NCBI RefSeq assembly: GCF_029227915.1
Contig: NC_079877.1
Span: 16,354,851-16,418,850, forward strand
DNA length: 64,000 nt
Source of the DNA: Hydractinia symbiolongicarpus
Taxonomy: Eukaryota; Cnidaria; Hydrozoa; Anthoathecata; Hydractiniidae
Direction: 5' to 3'
In this document: positions 42,250 through 55,503 of the stretch, in pieces
Numbering within the stretch: the stretch's first letter is position 1
Layout: each line of letters begins with the position of its first letter
Notes under the pieces: generated by a model
Database searches by the model: none
The model's input: the letters and a program-made list of their open reading frames with translations, nothing else
What the model was told of the DNA's origin: nothing
Program-made: the position numbers and the translations under genes

Positions 42250-45200
42250 ATGGCTAGCATGTATGGTTCAAGCATGTCACTGGATAATAGTAATTTAAAA
42301 AGCAGCATGAACTACTCAACATTAAGTTTAATAAATGCAACTAATCCAAGTGGAAGTGCTAAACAGAGTGATTTTAATACAAAAGGTAGCTAGCTTACAG
42401 CTATTTTTTATTTTTATTTATTTTGCTTGCTTTGACTTGCTAAAAACAGTATAAGACTTTGCGAGTGAGTCGCGCAACATCGCTTAATTTTGATTACCTG
42501 ATTTATTTATGTTACTGCAGCCCTGGTTTACCTTACTACACTTTAAATAAGGTAAATAAATAAGGTGGATTACACAATCAAGTTAGCATATATATTACTA
42601 CAACCCTGGTTTACCCTACTACACTAGAGTCACCAAATAATTGCCGAAGTAACTTCACCAAATAATTGCTGAAGTAACTTCACAATTTTTCAAAATCACT
42701 TCGACAGTCCTTTGGCAGAAAAAATCCCGAAAACAATGGGCAAAAGCACTGAAAACCTTTGGCAATTGCCTCGGCAGACTTCGGCACTTTTAAAATGAAA
42801 AAAATATAAATATGATGCCAAGCCTTGGCAAGTATTAAACATCAACAAATTCAACTGAGTTAATCCTGATGTTTTTGTTTTTCTAGGGAACGATAATACA
42901 ACCTTACTTGGTCCATTTTGAACCGCAGGCCGAACTGAATAAAACTATGGGGCCAATATTAAGTTTGTCAACACAGTGCAGTGCATTGGTTGAAGGGATC
43001 GTGTTGTCTACCTTCACATCGTTTCAGGGTTTTACAACATTTTCCCTTATAAGAGAATTCGATAGAAACATTGACATTTCCTGGCCACTCTTTTCATTCA
43101 GAAATCCATTCCTTACATCGACCTTATGCACGTTTTTCTCGAGTTAACAAAGTTCTTATAGGTTTTAAAAGATTTGTTATGCATAACTGTGAAGTGTGCT
43201 AGCTGAAATTTCTTCAACAGCTGATCTCTTTGATGTAAGTTGAGCTCTTTAACATGCTTCAATATTGATTTTGCTGCGCTTGTTGCTGCAATCTTTTCAG
43301 CGTCTGTTATTTGCTGGCTTTGACTTTTTTGTTCTGCACGATCTTTACGCGCTCTGGCAGCTGTCAAGTAATAATTCACCTTAGTAAGTTGTGTGATCTT
43401 GGGCGTTATTCTTTTTGATTAGTCGAACCTTCAATCCACTTAGATACCAGGCTTCTCGTACCACCATTTAACTTTTGCAATACAGCTCTTCCATTTTCAT
43501 TCTCGCTATAATATTCTTTACAAATTTTGCAATGGATTGTAAGAACATCGTCGTTTTCATTTGTCACAGCTTCTAGTTCTGGAATGTATCAACGATCAAC
43601 CTTTGCTTTTTTCACCATGAATTATTTTGTTTGTGTTGTCAATTGGAAAGAAAAAAATATTTAAATTGTTTTACTTTTCATTTTTGTAATGTTCGAAACT
43701 GATCATTTGATCACATGAAAGTGACACATAAATAAGGCCTGGTTTCTATTAAGTATGGCATTACACACAAACACAGCATTGAGTAGTGGTATGCTATTTT
43801 GAGTTAAAAAGTTCAAGTTGTGTGTATGCTTTTCATATTTTCAAATAATTGCAAAATACTTAAAAATATCATTCAATTATAAGCTGGGGGCATCGAGACT
43901 ATATGTTTTTTATTTTCGAAGTGGAAAGTGGAAAGTTATTTGTGTCATTGTGGCGATATCTGTTTTGTGAAATCTAGGAGTATGGATAATATAAATATTC
44001 ATAAAAATGGAAGGCACCCCTTAATTTGTTTAACTAATAAAGTTATTATACAGTGAAGTCATTTTAAGACATTTAAAGACATTACAAATATCAGGATTCA
44101 TTTGACAGTACAGGCCTTTTCCGGACTGGGTAAGTCCCCTAAACAGCAACCGCCCAATCCATACTCAAATTAATACACACGTAAACCCCCCTACCCAGAC
44201 CTGGAAATTGGAACAATTATCCATTGTGTTTCTGGATCATCCTACAATATTCTGTCCTAGAAAAAAATGTTATGGTAGAATTTCCTAAAATTTAGATTTT
44301 AATTTTCTGGAATTTAGATTTTTAGACAAATTTGTAAAGAGTAATAATTTTATATTTTGTTTAATTTTCTCTTTATACATTTTAAAGTTTAAACTTCTTT
44401 TAAAAATACACATAATTGAATGCTCCAGGGAGTATACTGTAAAAAAAGCAATCAATAAATAACCACCTGGTGTTTCATAATGTTTAATGTGTTTACACCT
44501 GTCATTCTGTTCAGGAATGCTACTTTATACAAAAACAATACATTGTCAATTACACAACATTTATATTCATGTGGAAAAGTTACCCTCACTTTACATTTTT
44601 GTAAATTTTGTTTTGTAATTATTTTTATTTCTGACTTTTAGATTTTGTTTTTTGTCTAACACGAAAGGTGATGATTAACAACAAAGAGTTGATGTCTGCC
44701 ATACAGGTTTGTTTTTGGTTGCTTTTTCATAATGTTCCACATCTTTGTTGTCAAAGCTATATATAGTTACATTTCTATTCTCTGCTTTCACAGGGTAAAT
44801 AAAACAGCACATTTCAATTTGTTGTGTTGGGCAAATTCCCATGGATTTTTCCACAGGCTATTTTGATTACTATTTTTATTATTTGCAGTATTTAAATCCT
44901 GAGTATACTATTGCTGAGACAGAAGATGACTTATCCCTTTTGGCCGAAGAAAGAAGGAAGTATTATTTCATATGTGAGACATTTCGTGGTGAGCTGTTTA
45001 AACTGCTTAGAAAAAAACAATGTCGGATTTGCGCACCACCATTTTTAGTTTACATACATAATCGAAAAAGGTCTATACCACAAACTTCAAGACCTTTATT
45101 TAATGGCTCCATGTTTGGGGTGGCAGTCTGCTTTACAGGGTTCGCTACTAAAAGAGATGCTGTTAGTCAATTGGCAGACCTGGTACATTTTATGGGTGGA

Positions 45201-48200
45201 AGTGTTCGTAAGGATTTCAGTGGGAAGATCACGCATGTGGTTGCTAATCTGGCACAAGGACAAAAATACAAAGTAAGCGTGACAGTTATAACTTTTATTA
45301 TTACTCAGTGAATTTTGGTATATCTTTATTTTTTCCTGGTTTATTTCTTTTGTATACAGGCTGCTGTAAATCTTGGGAAATATATAATGACCGAAGAATG
45401 GGTACTAAATTCATGGGAAAATAGAAATGATGTGTGAGTAGTTTTTCCATGCATTGATGTTTAGTTTTCTTTTAACTACATAAAATTAAGGTATATCATT
45501 TGACTAATTTAAATTCGCCAGTTTAAGTTATTTCACATAATGTTACAAAATTATGGTTATGTACTTTTGCCTTTATTTAGAACTTTCAAAGCCACAAAGA
45601 CAGAATTTGTAAGACAATTGTTCTTTTTAAATATTTGTGCTCCTAAATATATAGGTCTATTTTATTGACTTAATGTTGTTAGGTATATTTGCCAGTGATA
45701 TGTATTTTCTAAAGTTGTGTGTTATAAGTAAAAGCAAATTTATTTTGGTCAGGTTGAGCAACATCACATGAAACCTTTCCATGGACTGAAACTAAGTTTC
45801 TTAGGATTTTCTGAAGAAGAAACTCAGCATATTGAGGAAATGACGTCACAAAATGGTATGTTGTCAATTTTTTAACATTGAAATAACTTTAGTATATATA
45901 ATGTCATTAGTTTTAGTTTACCAAATGTTACGGGAAGCATTTTAAATTTCAAGAAGTCAAAAGTTGCTTGTTTCATATTTGACCTGTGCAAGTTAAGTCA
46001 TGACTATTGCTAACTGGTTAGCATATTGAATAGCATATTGAATAACCTATGCAGTAAATACTGGGAGCTACTGTGATGTTGTATTTTAACCCAGCACTGT
46101 ATCAATCTGCTCTAACCTAATGAAAAAGGAGAAAGTCTCATTCGTTGTTAATTTTTTTTCACTTCAAGAAAATAAAATTTTCTCTTCTTACATTCCGGGA
46201 ACAGTAGAACTGAGTTTAACTTTTTCTTTGTGTTTAGTGCAGAAAAGACAGGTAGAAAATTAGTTAACCAATTAGATTATTTTATTTCTTGGGAATCGCG
46301 CAAAGAGTGTTTACTTTTCGTATGGAAGTGTGTACAATGATATGAAGTGGAAATTGCTAGCAGAAATTTCTTTGTTCTGTTCTTTTCTTGTCTGTTTCTT
46401 TTCGCAGAAAACCTTCTTGAATGGAAAAGCAGCCTTTTAATTAATTCTATCAATATTAGCAATTCCAACATGCCAGTTAGTGTTATAACAACACTGCAAT
46501 AAACACAGTGCCATTTGTTTATCAGGTGGTGAATTTTATCCTGTTGGAACTGAGGACTGCACCCATTTAGTAGTTGAAGATACATACTGTGGTGAATTGC
46601 CGCAAGATGCCCTTAAATCTATCAATGTTGTGAAACAAGAGGTAAAAAGATGAGTTTACGTAACAATTGCAGAGTTGACAGTTTTAATTGATTTATTACT
46701 TTGACTTGGTTTAGTGGTTTTGGGCCAGTATTCAGCTAGATGCATGTGCAGAAGAATCTATGTATTTCTACATTACGGTAAGTTTATATTACGTCTAGTC
46801 AAATACCCTTGTTCTTACTGCAATGTAAAGATTTTTTATCTCTTTTCTATTGCAGGAGGAAGGAACACCTTTGGGTGTAGGGTCGCATCGCTTAAAGAAA
46901 AAAAGAAAGCTCCTCAATGCATCTGACCTCAGTGATTTGCTCTCACCTGGATCACCATTTTCTAACAACAAACGTCGAAGCAGAGATGGACGTTTATCTA
47001 CGATATCCTCAGCCACTTTTGATTCCTCACTTGGCTCACCATTCTCAATATCTACGGCAGACAGTCCTGATGTAAGAGAACAGTTGTTAAAAAAACGTTT
47101 AACTGCAAGACACCAAACATGTTTGGAACTTCAACAGACGGAAAGAAACTATGTGGAAATATTGAGAACTGTGATCAAGGTATAATGGAATTTGCCATTT
47201 CATGTATAATGCAATATAACAATTGACCACATCAAGCAATTTGTCTTTTGTGAGTTAGTTACTCACAGGTTAAGTAATTTTTTATTTTAGGTTTTCAAAG
47301 AACCTTTAGAACAATCCGCCCATCAACGTGGTGGAGCTCTTTTAGCTGCAGAGGAGATTAAAACAATATTTGGACCTATTCCTGACCTGTTAGAAGTGCA
47401 TGAAAAGCTATTAGTAAGCTTTTGTTTAATACCAATACTCAACGACCTGTACGTTTTTTTACAATATACTAATATTTTCCGATATGTGTTTCTTTTCCTT
47501 GTTACATAGTAGCAAACTTGTAACATTTTTTTTGATTAACATGTCAATGAACAAAGGAAATAAATATTGTTAAAGTGTTTATACCGTGTTGACACATTGT
47601 AAATAGAAACTTTAGGTTTTTAGCACTTTGTTTGTGTTTATTTGCATTTTTTTGTTTTTGTTTTAGAATGCCATTGATGGGATGTTGAATGTTTGGAATG
47701 AAGACCAATTGATTGGAAAAGCTATTGTAGATTGTGTAAGAACAATATTTCCTTCTTTAAGACTTGGTTAAATTCTTTTTCGTATCTCTTCTAATTTAAA
47801 CGGTTATAGGCTGATGGTATGATTAAAGCATATCCAGGATTTGTCAATTACTTTGAAATAATTAAAGAGACCATAGTGAAGCGTGACAAAGAAAGACCTC
47901 GCTTTCACGCTTTTCTCAAGGTAATTATTTTTTTGTCATTTTTGTTTCATGTTGTTTGGCTGTTGGCTTTTTCTAAAGACGTATGTAGAGTGTTGTAAAG
48001 ATAAGATACATATGTGTTAAGCACCTGAATGGTAACAAAGGAAATTTCCCCCTTAAATTTACCTGTATCTATTATACTTCAGGGAACTTGAAATACAATA
48101 TATATTATCGTAGACCTTCTTAAGGTCTTGTTTGGATCTTTTATTCTATATGCATCTATAATAATTACAAAAAATATAATATATTTCTCTCTGCAAATCT

Positions 48201-51200
48201 GCCGTATTACGGCCCTTTTCTCTGCTTTTAAATCTAAAATAACTGATGAAAATTTAAAAGTGTAAAATGTTTCTAACAATATTACGTCACAGCATATTTG
48301 TAAATAATCTACTCTATCTTATTTTTAAACGACTATCTACCTTTTCTTATTTTTTCTTTTTTAGATCTGTCTCACTAAACCAGACTGCGGGCGTCAAAGT
48401 TTAACGGAACTGTTAATACGTCCAGTACAAAGATTACCTTCATTAAGTCTCCTGTTAAACGGTAATTTTAAATTATCAGTAACCAGATAACGTGAACCGG
48501 GAAGCAGTATCAACACACTCTTATCCAAACATATTGTTGTTGTTTTCATTCCTTTTAGCTTATCAGGTTGTTAAGGGTTTAAAATAATTCCCATCTTGTT
48601 TAAAGAAGAAGAGTGAAAAAATGTATTATGAACGCATTTTACGCTCTTTCATGTCTATTTTACTGTTTTAAGCTTAAAAATTAGCAAACTCTAAAGAAGC
48701 AAATTATAAGAAACGTCATCAAACATGAAAATTCTATCTGGTCTTTGTTATTCAGATATTTTGAAAAAGACGCCCGAAAGTAATCCTGATCATGTTCACT
48801 TGAAAGAAGCAGTTGCGGCCATTAAAAATGTGCTGACGTAAGTATTGTGTAACCAGACAAAAAAACGCGTTATTTTTCCAAATTTGTGTGGTAATTATCA
48901 CTAATTGGAAAATTTTATATTTTGCTAAAACAATATAACTTGTGCTGGAAAACGGACGTTAAACCGAGAATGATGATGATGATGATGAATGTACAAAGGA
49001 AATAAATATGTTGTGTTTAAGGATAGAGTTTGTAGGAACAAAACATAGTTCTGACTAAAGGGATAAAAAACTTAATAAACTTTATTTAATAATTATCATC
49101 ATCTTCCATTTATACCCTTTTCGCGTTGCGTTTGATAAACAAAATATATCAATGACGTTGATTTGTGATCGATACAATTTCTTTCTTGTTGAAACACATC
49201 ACCTGCTTCTAAAGTTTTGAAAAACGCAGTTAATACTGAACAATCGTTTCTGTATTCGACATGATAAATTTTCTAGTGGCAAACATGGATGAAATGATGC
49301 TGTTGTTATTCTTAGTTATATCAATGAAGATAAGCGCAAGACTGAACATCAAGTCCAAATGTTTGAAATTATCCGAGATGTTGATAATTGTCCTGTAAGT
49401 TAATTTAACCTTTGTGTGCATAATTACTCCTTGTACATTACACCTTGAAGACTGAAAGAACTATTTTTATGGAAAAACCAGGATAGCTTGTTAGTTTTTT
49501 TTGTTTTTAGGCTTACTTTTGTCGTTTTTTAATCTTAGCTTAGTTTTGATCTCATACCTATTGATACTTTTTAATATAAGTGTGTCCAAATTGTTTTTTT
49601 TTTGAGTAAGTCGTAGAGTTTTCAGAATAGAGGAAAATGTGTGGTAATAACGTGGGTACAATAATTGTAAGTGGTCTTCTCAATGTCCTCGGAATCTCTT
49701 GCGACCGAGAAAAATTCATCAGTCGCACACTTTAATTTTTGTGTACCTTAACTTCTTACGAATTAGGCTTATTTATGTACTTTTTTTATGGTACTATAAA
49801 CAAGTATATTGCTGACATATTTTGTGTTTAGCCATACATCCTATCATCCCACAGAAGTTTAGTCTCAAAAGCTGACGTGTTTGAAGTGTCGGAGGGACTT
49901 GTGACAAAATGCGATCACATCACAATGTTTTTGTTTAACGACAGTATTGAGGTATAATAACTTTTTTTGTTTTGAGATTTTAAAAACACTGCGCCGCAAG
50001 TTAAGAAATTTCGCAAAGTTGAGTCTTGAGGGAAGATATGGGAGGAAATTTTTTAAGTAATTCTGCTAGTATTCTAACCCGTGTGTTTACTATAAAACAA
50101 ACTTTGCTATGAAAAAGTATTTTAAAGTTATTGCATGTGCTTGTGTTGCAGTAGTTGTACTGTTATTTTTTTCTTAACGTCGGTCAAGGCTATAGCGTAA
50201 ACTGCTGTGGATAGTCTCTTATTACTCTGCGTGCTAATTCCTGTGAAAGCATGGCATTTTTTTGTTTATTTTAGATTGCAAAAAGACGAAATCGCGGGGG
50301 AACGAATTCTGTTACATCGAAGAGTCCTGCTATCCAAAACATTCAACGTGGTACCCAGCAAAAAGCGTACAAACATCTGGAATTTTTACAACTAGCCCAC
50401 CTGAAGTCTGTCGTGGATATCAAAGATGAAAGCGAAGGTATGATAGTAGTGGTGATCTGCGTGTGGTGTCGAACGCGAAAGTTTTCAAATTTAACAAATG
50501 AAAAACGCTTTGTAAAAACGTGTTTCTCGCAAGTACAACGAAAGAAGAATTTCAGCGTTCTTGTTTTTTCAAGAGTTTTGGCGATAATTTTTTGCATGTG
50601 TATTGCGCCGGCCAGTATTGGCGTAATTTGTTAGCGTTGCAACTGTCAAACCTAATTTCAAACACTTTTTACGTCAAGTAGCAAAAATTAATGCCACGGC
50701 GCATCTCCAGTACGCAAAATATTCGCTAGGCTGAGTAATAAAAATTCTAGTGCTTATACTGCTCCGCTAAAGTAGAAACAAAGTCTACTTTCTATCAGCC
50801 GAAATTTCCGTTAGCCAATCAAAATACTCGAAATATCCCGCCCAATGGAGGTGAGCTATTCATAAATTAGTTTTTGCGTGTAAGCGTTGTAGCTTATATA
50901 GTCAAAGGATGTAATGTCTTATAAACTGAAAAAAATATTATTACTGTCTTATAGAATACAAAGACATGTTTGGTTTGATTTATCTCTTCGAAAACAAGGA
51001 CAAGCTTAGTATATATAAATTAAACGGTGGTAGTGAGGCCAAGGAAGACTGGATGACTAAGATTGTCAAGTGTTTGAGCGACACGAAATGCACAGCTGAT
51101 ATGGTGAACACTTCATTTCTGGTAGTTTCTTTTGAATAAACGATCTTTTTTATATGTTTAATTTGCTTTTTTTTCTTTTATATTAGGAGAATTTCTTGGT

Positions 51201-52278
51201 GACGGTTGATGCAACTGAGTTGTCGCTGGATAAGAGTGATCTTCAAGAGACAAAAGATCGCACAGGTTCCCTGTCGAAAGTGTTTAAGTATGTTAATAAA
51301 TGTTGCTAAAATCCTGAGAACCTTGAATAAAATTGTGAGAACACCTTTTGAATATAGTTCAAATGAAGTTTTCCTTGCTTTTTTGTGCATATATTCAATT
51401 GGAGGTTGAGCTGTTTACTTTTACAATGCGCAATCTAAATTTGGATAGCAGCCATGAAATATATTTTTTGATGTGTGTTTTCAGAAAAGCTAAAGGTGGA
51501 CTGAGTAAGAAGGTGTGTCGTGCTTTTTCTTTGAACAAAACACCTAAACAACAACATCAACAAAACAACAAAGTCGCCAATCCCTGTCTACGTAGAGCAT
51601 TATCAAGGTAAGACTCGTTTTTAAGTTTATTTCATTTCATTGTTACCGTAGAGAGACTTTCGGTATCGGCGAAAACTAAACACGTTTGCTGAAGTTGATT
51701 GCCAACGGGAACAAATTTAATGCTTTGTGAGGTGCTGTTCGAAATAGAAAACTAAAGTTCAAAGCAGCTTTGCTGCTAAAGATGTTACGAGGATACTGCA
51801 GATATTGTATTGTCCTGCGTTTCACCCAACAGAAAATAGACTCACTTGTCACAAGAAGTCGAGGGATTTCTGTTGTGAAAATTGCCTTTTGTAAGAATGC
51901 TCTAATAATAATAATCTTTACCTCGTTTGTATCTTAGTATCACCCCTGGCAACGATGAATACATCATTCCACACACCCCCAATGCGATTAGCCCTTCTCC
52001 AAGTGAATATACAATGATGGATTATTCTGTATGCGATGATAAGGTAGGAATCTACTGTCATATTTCGTAGCATTTCTCACTGAAGACTGATTCCTATTCC
52101 TAGAAATTAGTCTGATCGTGGTTGTTAATTACCAACGTTCACACAAGAACTGTGGATAATTTTTATATTAGTCAATCAAATCTTGATTGATTTGTTTCCG
52201 TTTTAATTTGAGGTCTTCAACTTTTGTCAGGGCGTTTCTTTCCTTGTTTAACCGCATTTTTTGTTTCCTTTTCAGTGA
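42250..52278 (+). CDS. ECT2: ECT2, Rho guanine-nucleotide exchange factor
   Basis: 22 coding exons joined in phase give 878 residues (vertebrate ECT2 has about 880-910): 42250-42385, 44642-44706, 44889-45272, 45360-45433, 45581-45608, 45753-45855, 46526-46641, 46715-46777, 46856-47179, 47291-47413, 47667-47735, 47810-47920, 48365-48461, 48756-48837, 49316-49394, 49832-49951, 50275-50437, 50955-51121, 51187-51287, 51485-51607, 51938-52043, 52276-52278. Domains: a divergent N-terminal BRCT-like part, BRCT (about 140-220, FGVAVCFTGF), BRCT (about 238-323), a basic nuclear signal (RLKKKRKLL, about 335), DH catalytic domain (about 405-620, ELQQTERNYVEIL, IRPVQRLPSLSLLLND-like helix), PH (about 625-770) and a basic C-terminus. 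ECT2 activates RhoA at the cell equator during cytokinesis. The last coding exon supplies only the stop codon. Confidence 0.93.
42519..42680. repeat. Short direct repeats in ECT2 intron 1
   Basis: CCCTGGTTTACC.TACTACACT occurs at about 42521 and 42603. A 25-bp unit TCACCAAATAATTGC.GAAGTAACT is repeated in tandem at about 42629-42678. No family is assigned. Confidence 0.6.
43113..43625 (-). pseudogene. Transposase-like zinc-finger relic antisense in ECT2 intron 1
   Basis: The minus strand reads HCKICKEYYSENENGRAVLQ and SLVSKWIEGSTNQKE, then after a frameshift ARARKDRAEQKSQSQQ, LHQRDQLLKKFQLAHFTVMH and NKSFKTYKNF, ending at 43113. The pattern of a C-x2-C finger followed by a helical segment resembles the N-terminus of hAT-derived zinc-finger genes (ZNF862/C17orf113 type). 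It lies wholly inside a host intron and has at least two disruptions, so it is a decayed insertion. The family call is tentative. Confidence 0.4.
48968..48988. repeat. (ATG)n microsatellite in an ECT2 intron
   Basis: About six copies of the trinucleotide GAT/ATG in the intron after exon 14. Confidence 0.8.
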
Positions 52279-55240
52279 TTGATTATGACATCGCAGAATG
52301 AGAATGATTTGTTGGTCAACGCATGTTGTATATTAAGTTATTATAAATATAGACGTAAAATATTAGGAGAGAGAAAGACAGAGGTATCCTTTTCAAAGTA
52401 GTTACCACCTGTGACGTCACGTTGAGCAAGAAACACATCTTCACCGATCAATGGTCGGTTTGTTATGGATATGTAAGATGTCGAGCATTGCGTGGTTGAT
52501 TAATTTGTTAGTATGAAAGACTGCTCGACGAGTAAAGTTTATTATGTATACTTCAGTTTTTATATGATTGTAAAAATATTTCGGATAGTAGTTAAGTAGT
52601 TATTTTCATGGTAGGTGATGATTGCGAAAAGTTTACTTGTAATAGTATCTTTTTTCATCGCGTTATCTTATATATAAGTAAGTCATTTGTAAGTCGTTTC
52701 ATATTTTTTCCTACAAGCGATGTTCACTTTTGAAATAACCGGTAGCAATTATGAAACATCGCGAGAAATAGTCGTGTTTCAAAGTCTAAAAAAGGCATTC
52801 ATTATTTTAAACGTATTCCTTTTAATGTAAAATCTTTAATTTTTTTAGCATTGTTCTATATAATAACATTGTATATTATAACTTGTTACTTTCTTCATAT
52901 TTATTTCTTATTTTTTTTTTTTTAAAGTTCAGTGTATGAGGCGGAATGATGTTTCTGTCCAGAGCTACTTTTCGATTCCGTGTATTTATCTGTCTATCTT
53001 TTGTTATAATCAATAGAATGACCAAAGAAATATTTCGTATCTTTGTCAGCGTCAACTTAAAATGGACTAACAGAAAATTCTCACAGCTGTTAAAATTTCT
53101 AGACCTTACCGCTAGAAATACTTCACCTATTAAGGATACGGTAACCCCCTGAGACACATACTCAGTATATTTAAAATATCTCCTCTGCTCGCTATATTAA
53201 CCCTAGCAAATATATATATATTAATTCTGAAAGCCGAATAAATTTTCTCTAGAATGATGATATAGTATTTTCATAAAAAAAATCCAAAAAGTAGGAAAAA
53301 AATTTATACATAATTTCACCCTTTCAGTTCATTTTGTCGAACACTCCCCTCAGTAAAATTTTTGTTCGTTGAAAAAAATATGATTGCGAAGCTCTTATTC
53401 AGCTCTAAAAAACTTTGCTTTTTTTACTCAAAACAACACGTGGCCCCAAAAATATACCATATTTTGTGTTACAATAGCTGTTTTATGACAGATTTATATA
53501 TTTTTAAGCATGATAGATCAATAACTCGATAATTCCTCACTTTCTGCGTTAGAAAATGCAAATTTTGGAACCAAAGATATAATTGTCGCAACAAACTTGT
53601 TTTCGTCCAATTTCGACAAGATGGAGGGGAGTGTTCGACAAAAATATATACCGTTACGACTGAAAATTTTATTTCGAGAAAAAGCAAATCAAAGATCTTT
53701 CCTTTTACCTGCAAGAATCATGGTTACAACCACTTAAACGTTATGAATAATTAATAACTCATGAATATTTTATTTGAAATTAAAGGTAAAGTGTTTTCGC
53801 AGAACTTTGGTTCTAGTTATTGTTAAACAGATAACAGGATAGCATAACATAAAATAGGATAAAAACGAAAGAAATAAAGAAATAAATTAAAAAGATATAG
53901 ATGATAAATAATAATATATTTGAAAAGATTATGAAAGTGTAAATGTTTCCTATTTTATATGTAGAGATACAATATTTTATTCGTTCTGCATAACTCTCTT
54001 TAATTATTATACAGATTAAATATATTTAAGGAATATTAAACTTTGAGCACACTATTAAAAACACTAAAAGATAAAGAAGATTTTTCTTCATTTTATCCCT
54101 CTTAACAGTAAATATTTTTAATTCTTATTTTAAAAAAAAGGAAATTATGCCAAAGAAGCAAAATTTAAAATAATTTTTTTTTTAAAAAAAAATGATCCTG
54201 AAGGGGGTTACTGTATCCTTAAGAGATCCAGTTCTTTTTTTACACCATCTGATTCATACTATATTTTGTGCTTCTTTTCAGCATGTTCAGTCCTCCAATC
54301 CCTGGACAATATCGTTTTGAAGCATTACGCGACAATCGAGCACCTGTTGTGTAGCTTTTCAATCTACAACATTGATTGTGCAACCCAAAATGTATTGTGA
54401 ATTTGTTGCAATGATGCACGGTTACCGCATTTGACAGGTTTTCATGTTTTTTTATTAACAAGTGAAAAACTGAAAGAGGCTTAGAGTATGCTTACGTTAT
54501 GCTTATTCCGGAAACAAAGTAAGAACTTGAACGTTGCCTTGTGGGATCAAGCGTGTTTTTGGCCATTTTCGCGAAAGTTAGTACCTGCGAAAAAGACTGG
54601 CATGCGGATTCGCGAAAGTTTATCTCACGCGATATAACTTAACTAGCCGATTCGCAAAAGTTGAAGAAAAAACCCAAATTTCACGTTTTTCCACGTATTT
54701 TTTTGTCGACAGCACAGTCGTCGGCTTTTGCTGTTTTTCTAATTAAATAATTTTCTAATGAAAAAGAAAAATTGAAGTTTGATGAGAAAAAATCTCTGTT
54801 TTATTTGTCGAAATTCCGAAATATTTTGTGAAAAAAATTACACAAAAACCGATAATCAGAAAAGATTATCCCACCGGAAGTTCCCTTTTTAAGTTAGGGC
54901 GAAATTTAATCACTCATTGGGGAAAGTAAACCCTTAATATTTCGCGTTTTCTTTCCTCCCTAAACTTTTTTCCTGTGTAAAGCATAACACAAGAAAAAAC
55001 TCGAATGAGAATAATTCACAAATGCTGGATAATATGCTTAAAAAATCTAAGTCTAAATCTAAAAAAAATCTAAGTCTAAGTATGCTTATAAATAAGCAAC
55101 ATGTAATGCTCACGCCTAAATACACCTCAGTACTGAATTAAATTCTGAGGGTAAAACCTATTTAATTTCATTCTCCTCCTCAGAGCTCTTTGAAGTAAAC
55201 TTCAATACTTTACAATGGCCAAATCTAGAGTGGGGGCTGG
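52279..55240. other. ECT2 3' region and intergenic DNA
   Basis: AT-rich, with no second gene recognised. I did not find a clearly placed polyadenylation signal for ECT2; AATAAA-like hexamers occur (for example near 53239) but are common in this composition. Confidence 0.5.
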
Positions 55241-55503
55241 AATTACAGTGCTGCGAGCACCAAATACAATTTTCGTAGCCTCAATTGTGCGAAATATCAA
55301 AAAATATACTATTATACTTACCCTGAATAGGGAAATCATCGTCGCAAATATTTTTAGCCCTCGTTTCCCTAAGCAAGGCAAAAACATATTCAGGCGCCCA
55401 TCTCCAGAGAGAAATTTGTATATTGAGAAATTCGTACGGGAGAGCGGTCACGTTTTGACGTGTTTAAAAAATCATAACTTTTGTTTAATTTTTATTTTGA
55501 AAT

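Noticed and set aside
42886-42930. A second ECT2 exon after the acceptor at 42885
   Set aside because: Joining it to exon 1 leads to a stop after ten codons, while the exon at 44642 joins in phase and leads into the conserved protein.
46277-46585. Minus-strand frame within ECT2
   Set aside because: It lies across an intron and an exon of ECT2 on the opposite strand and has no domain.
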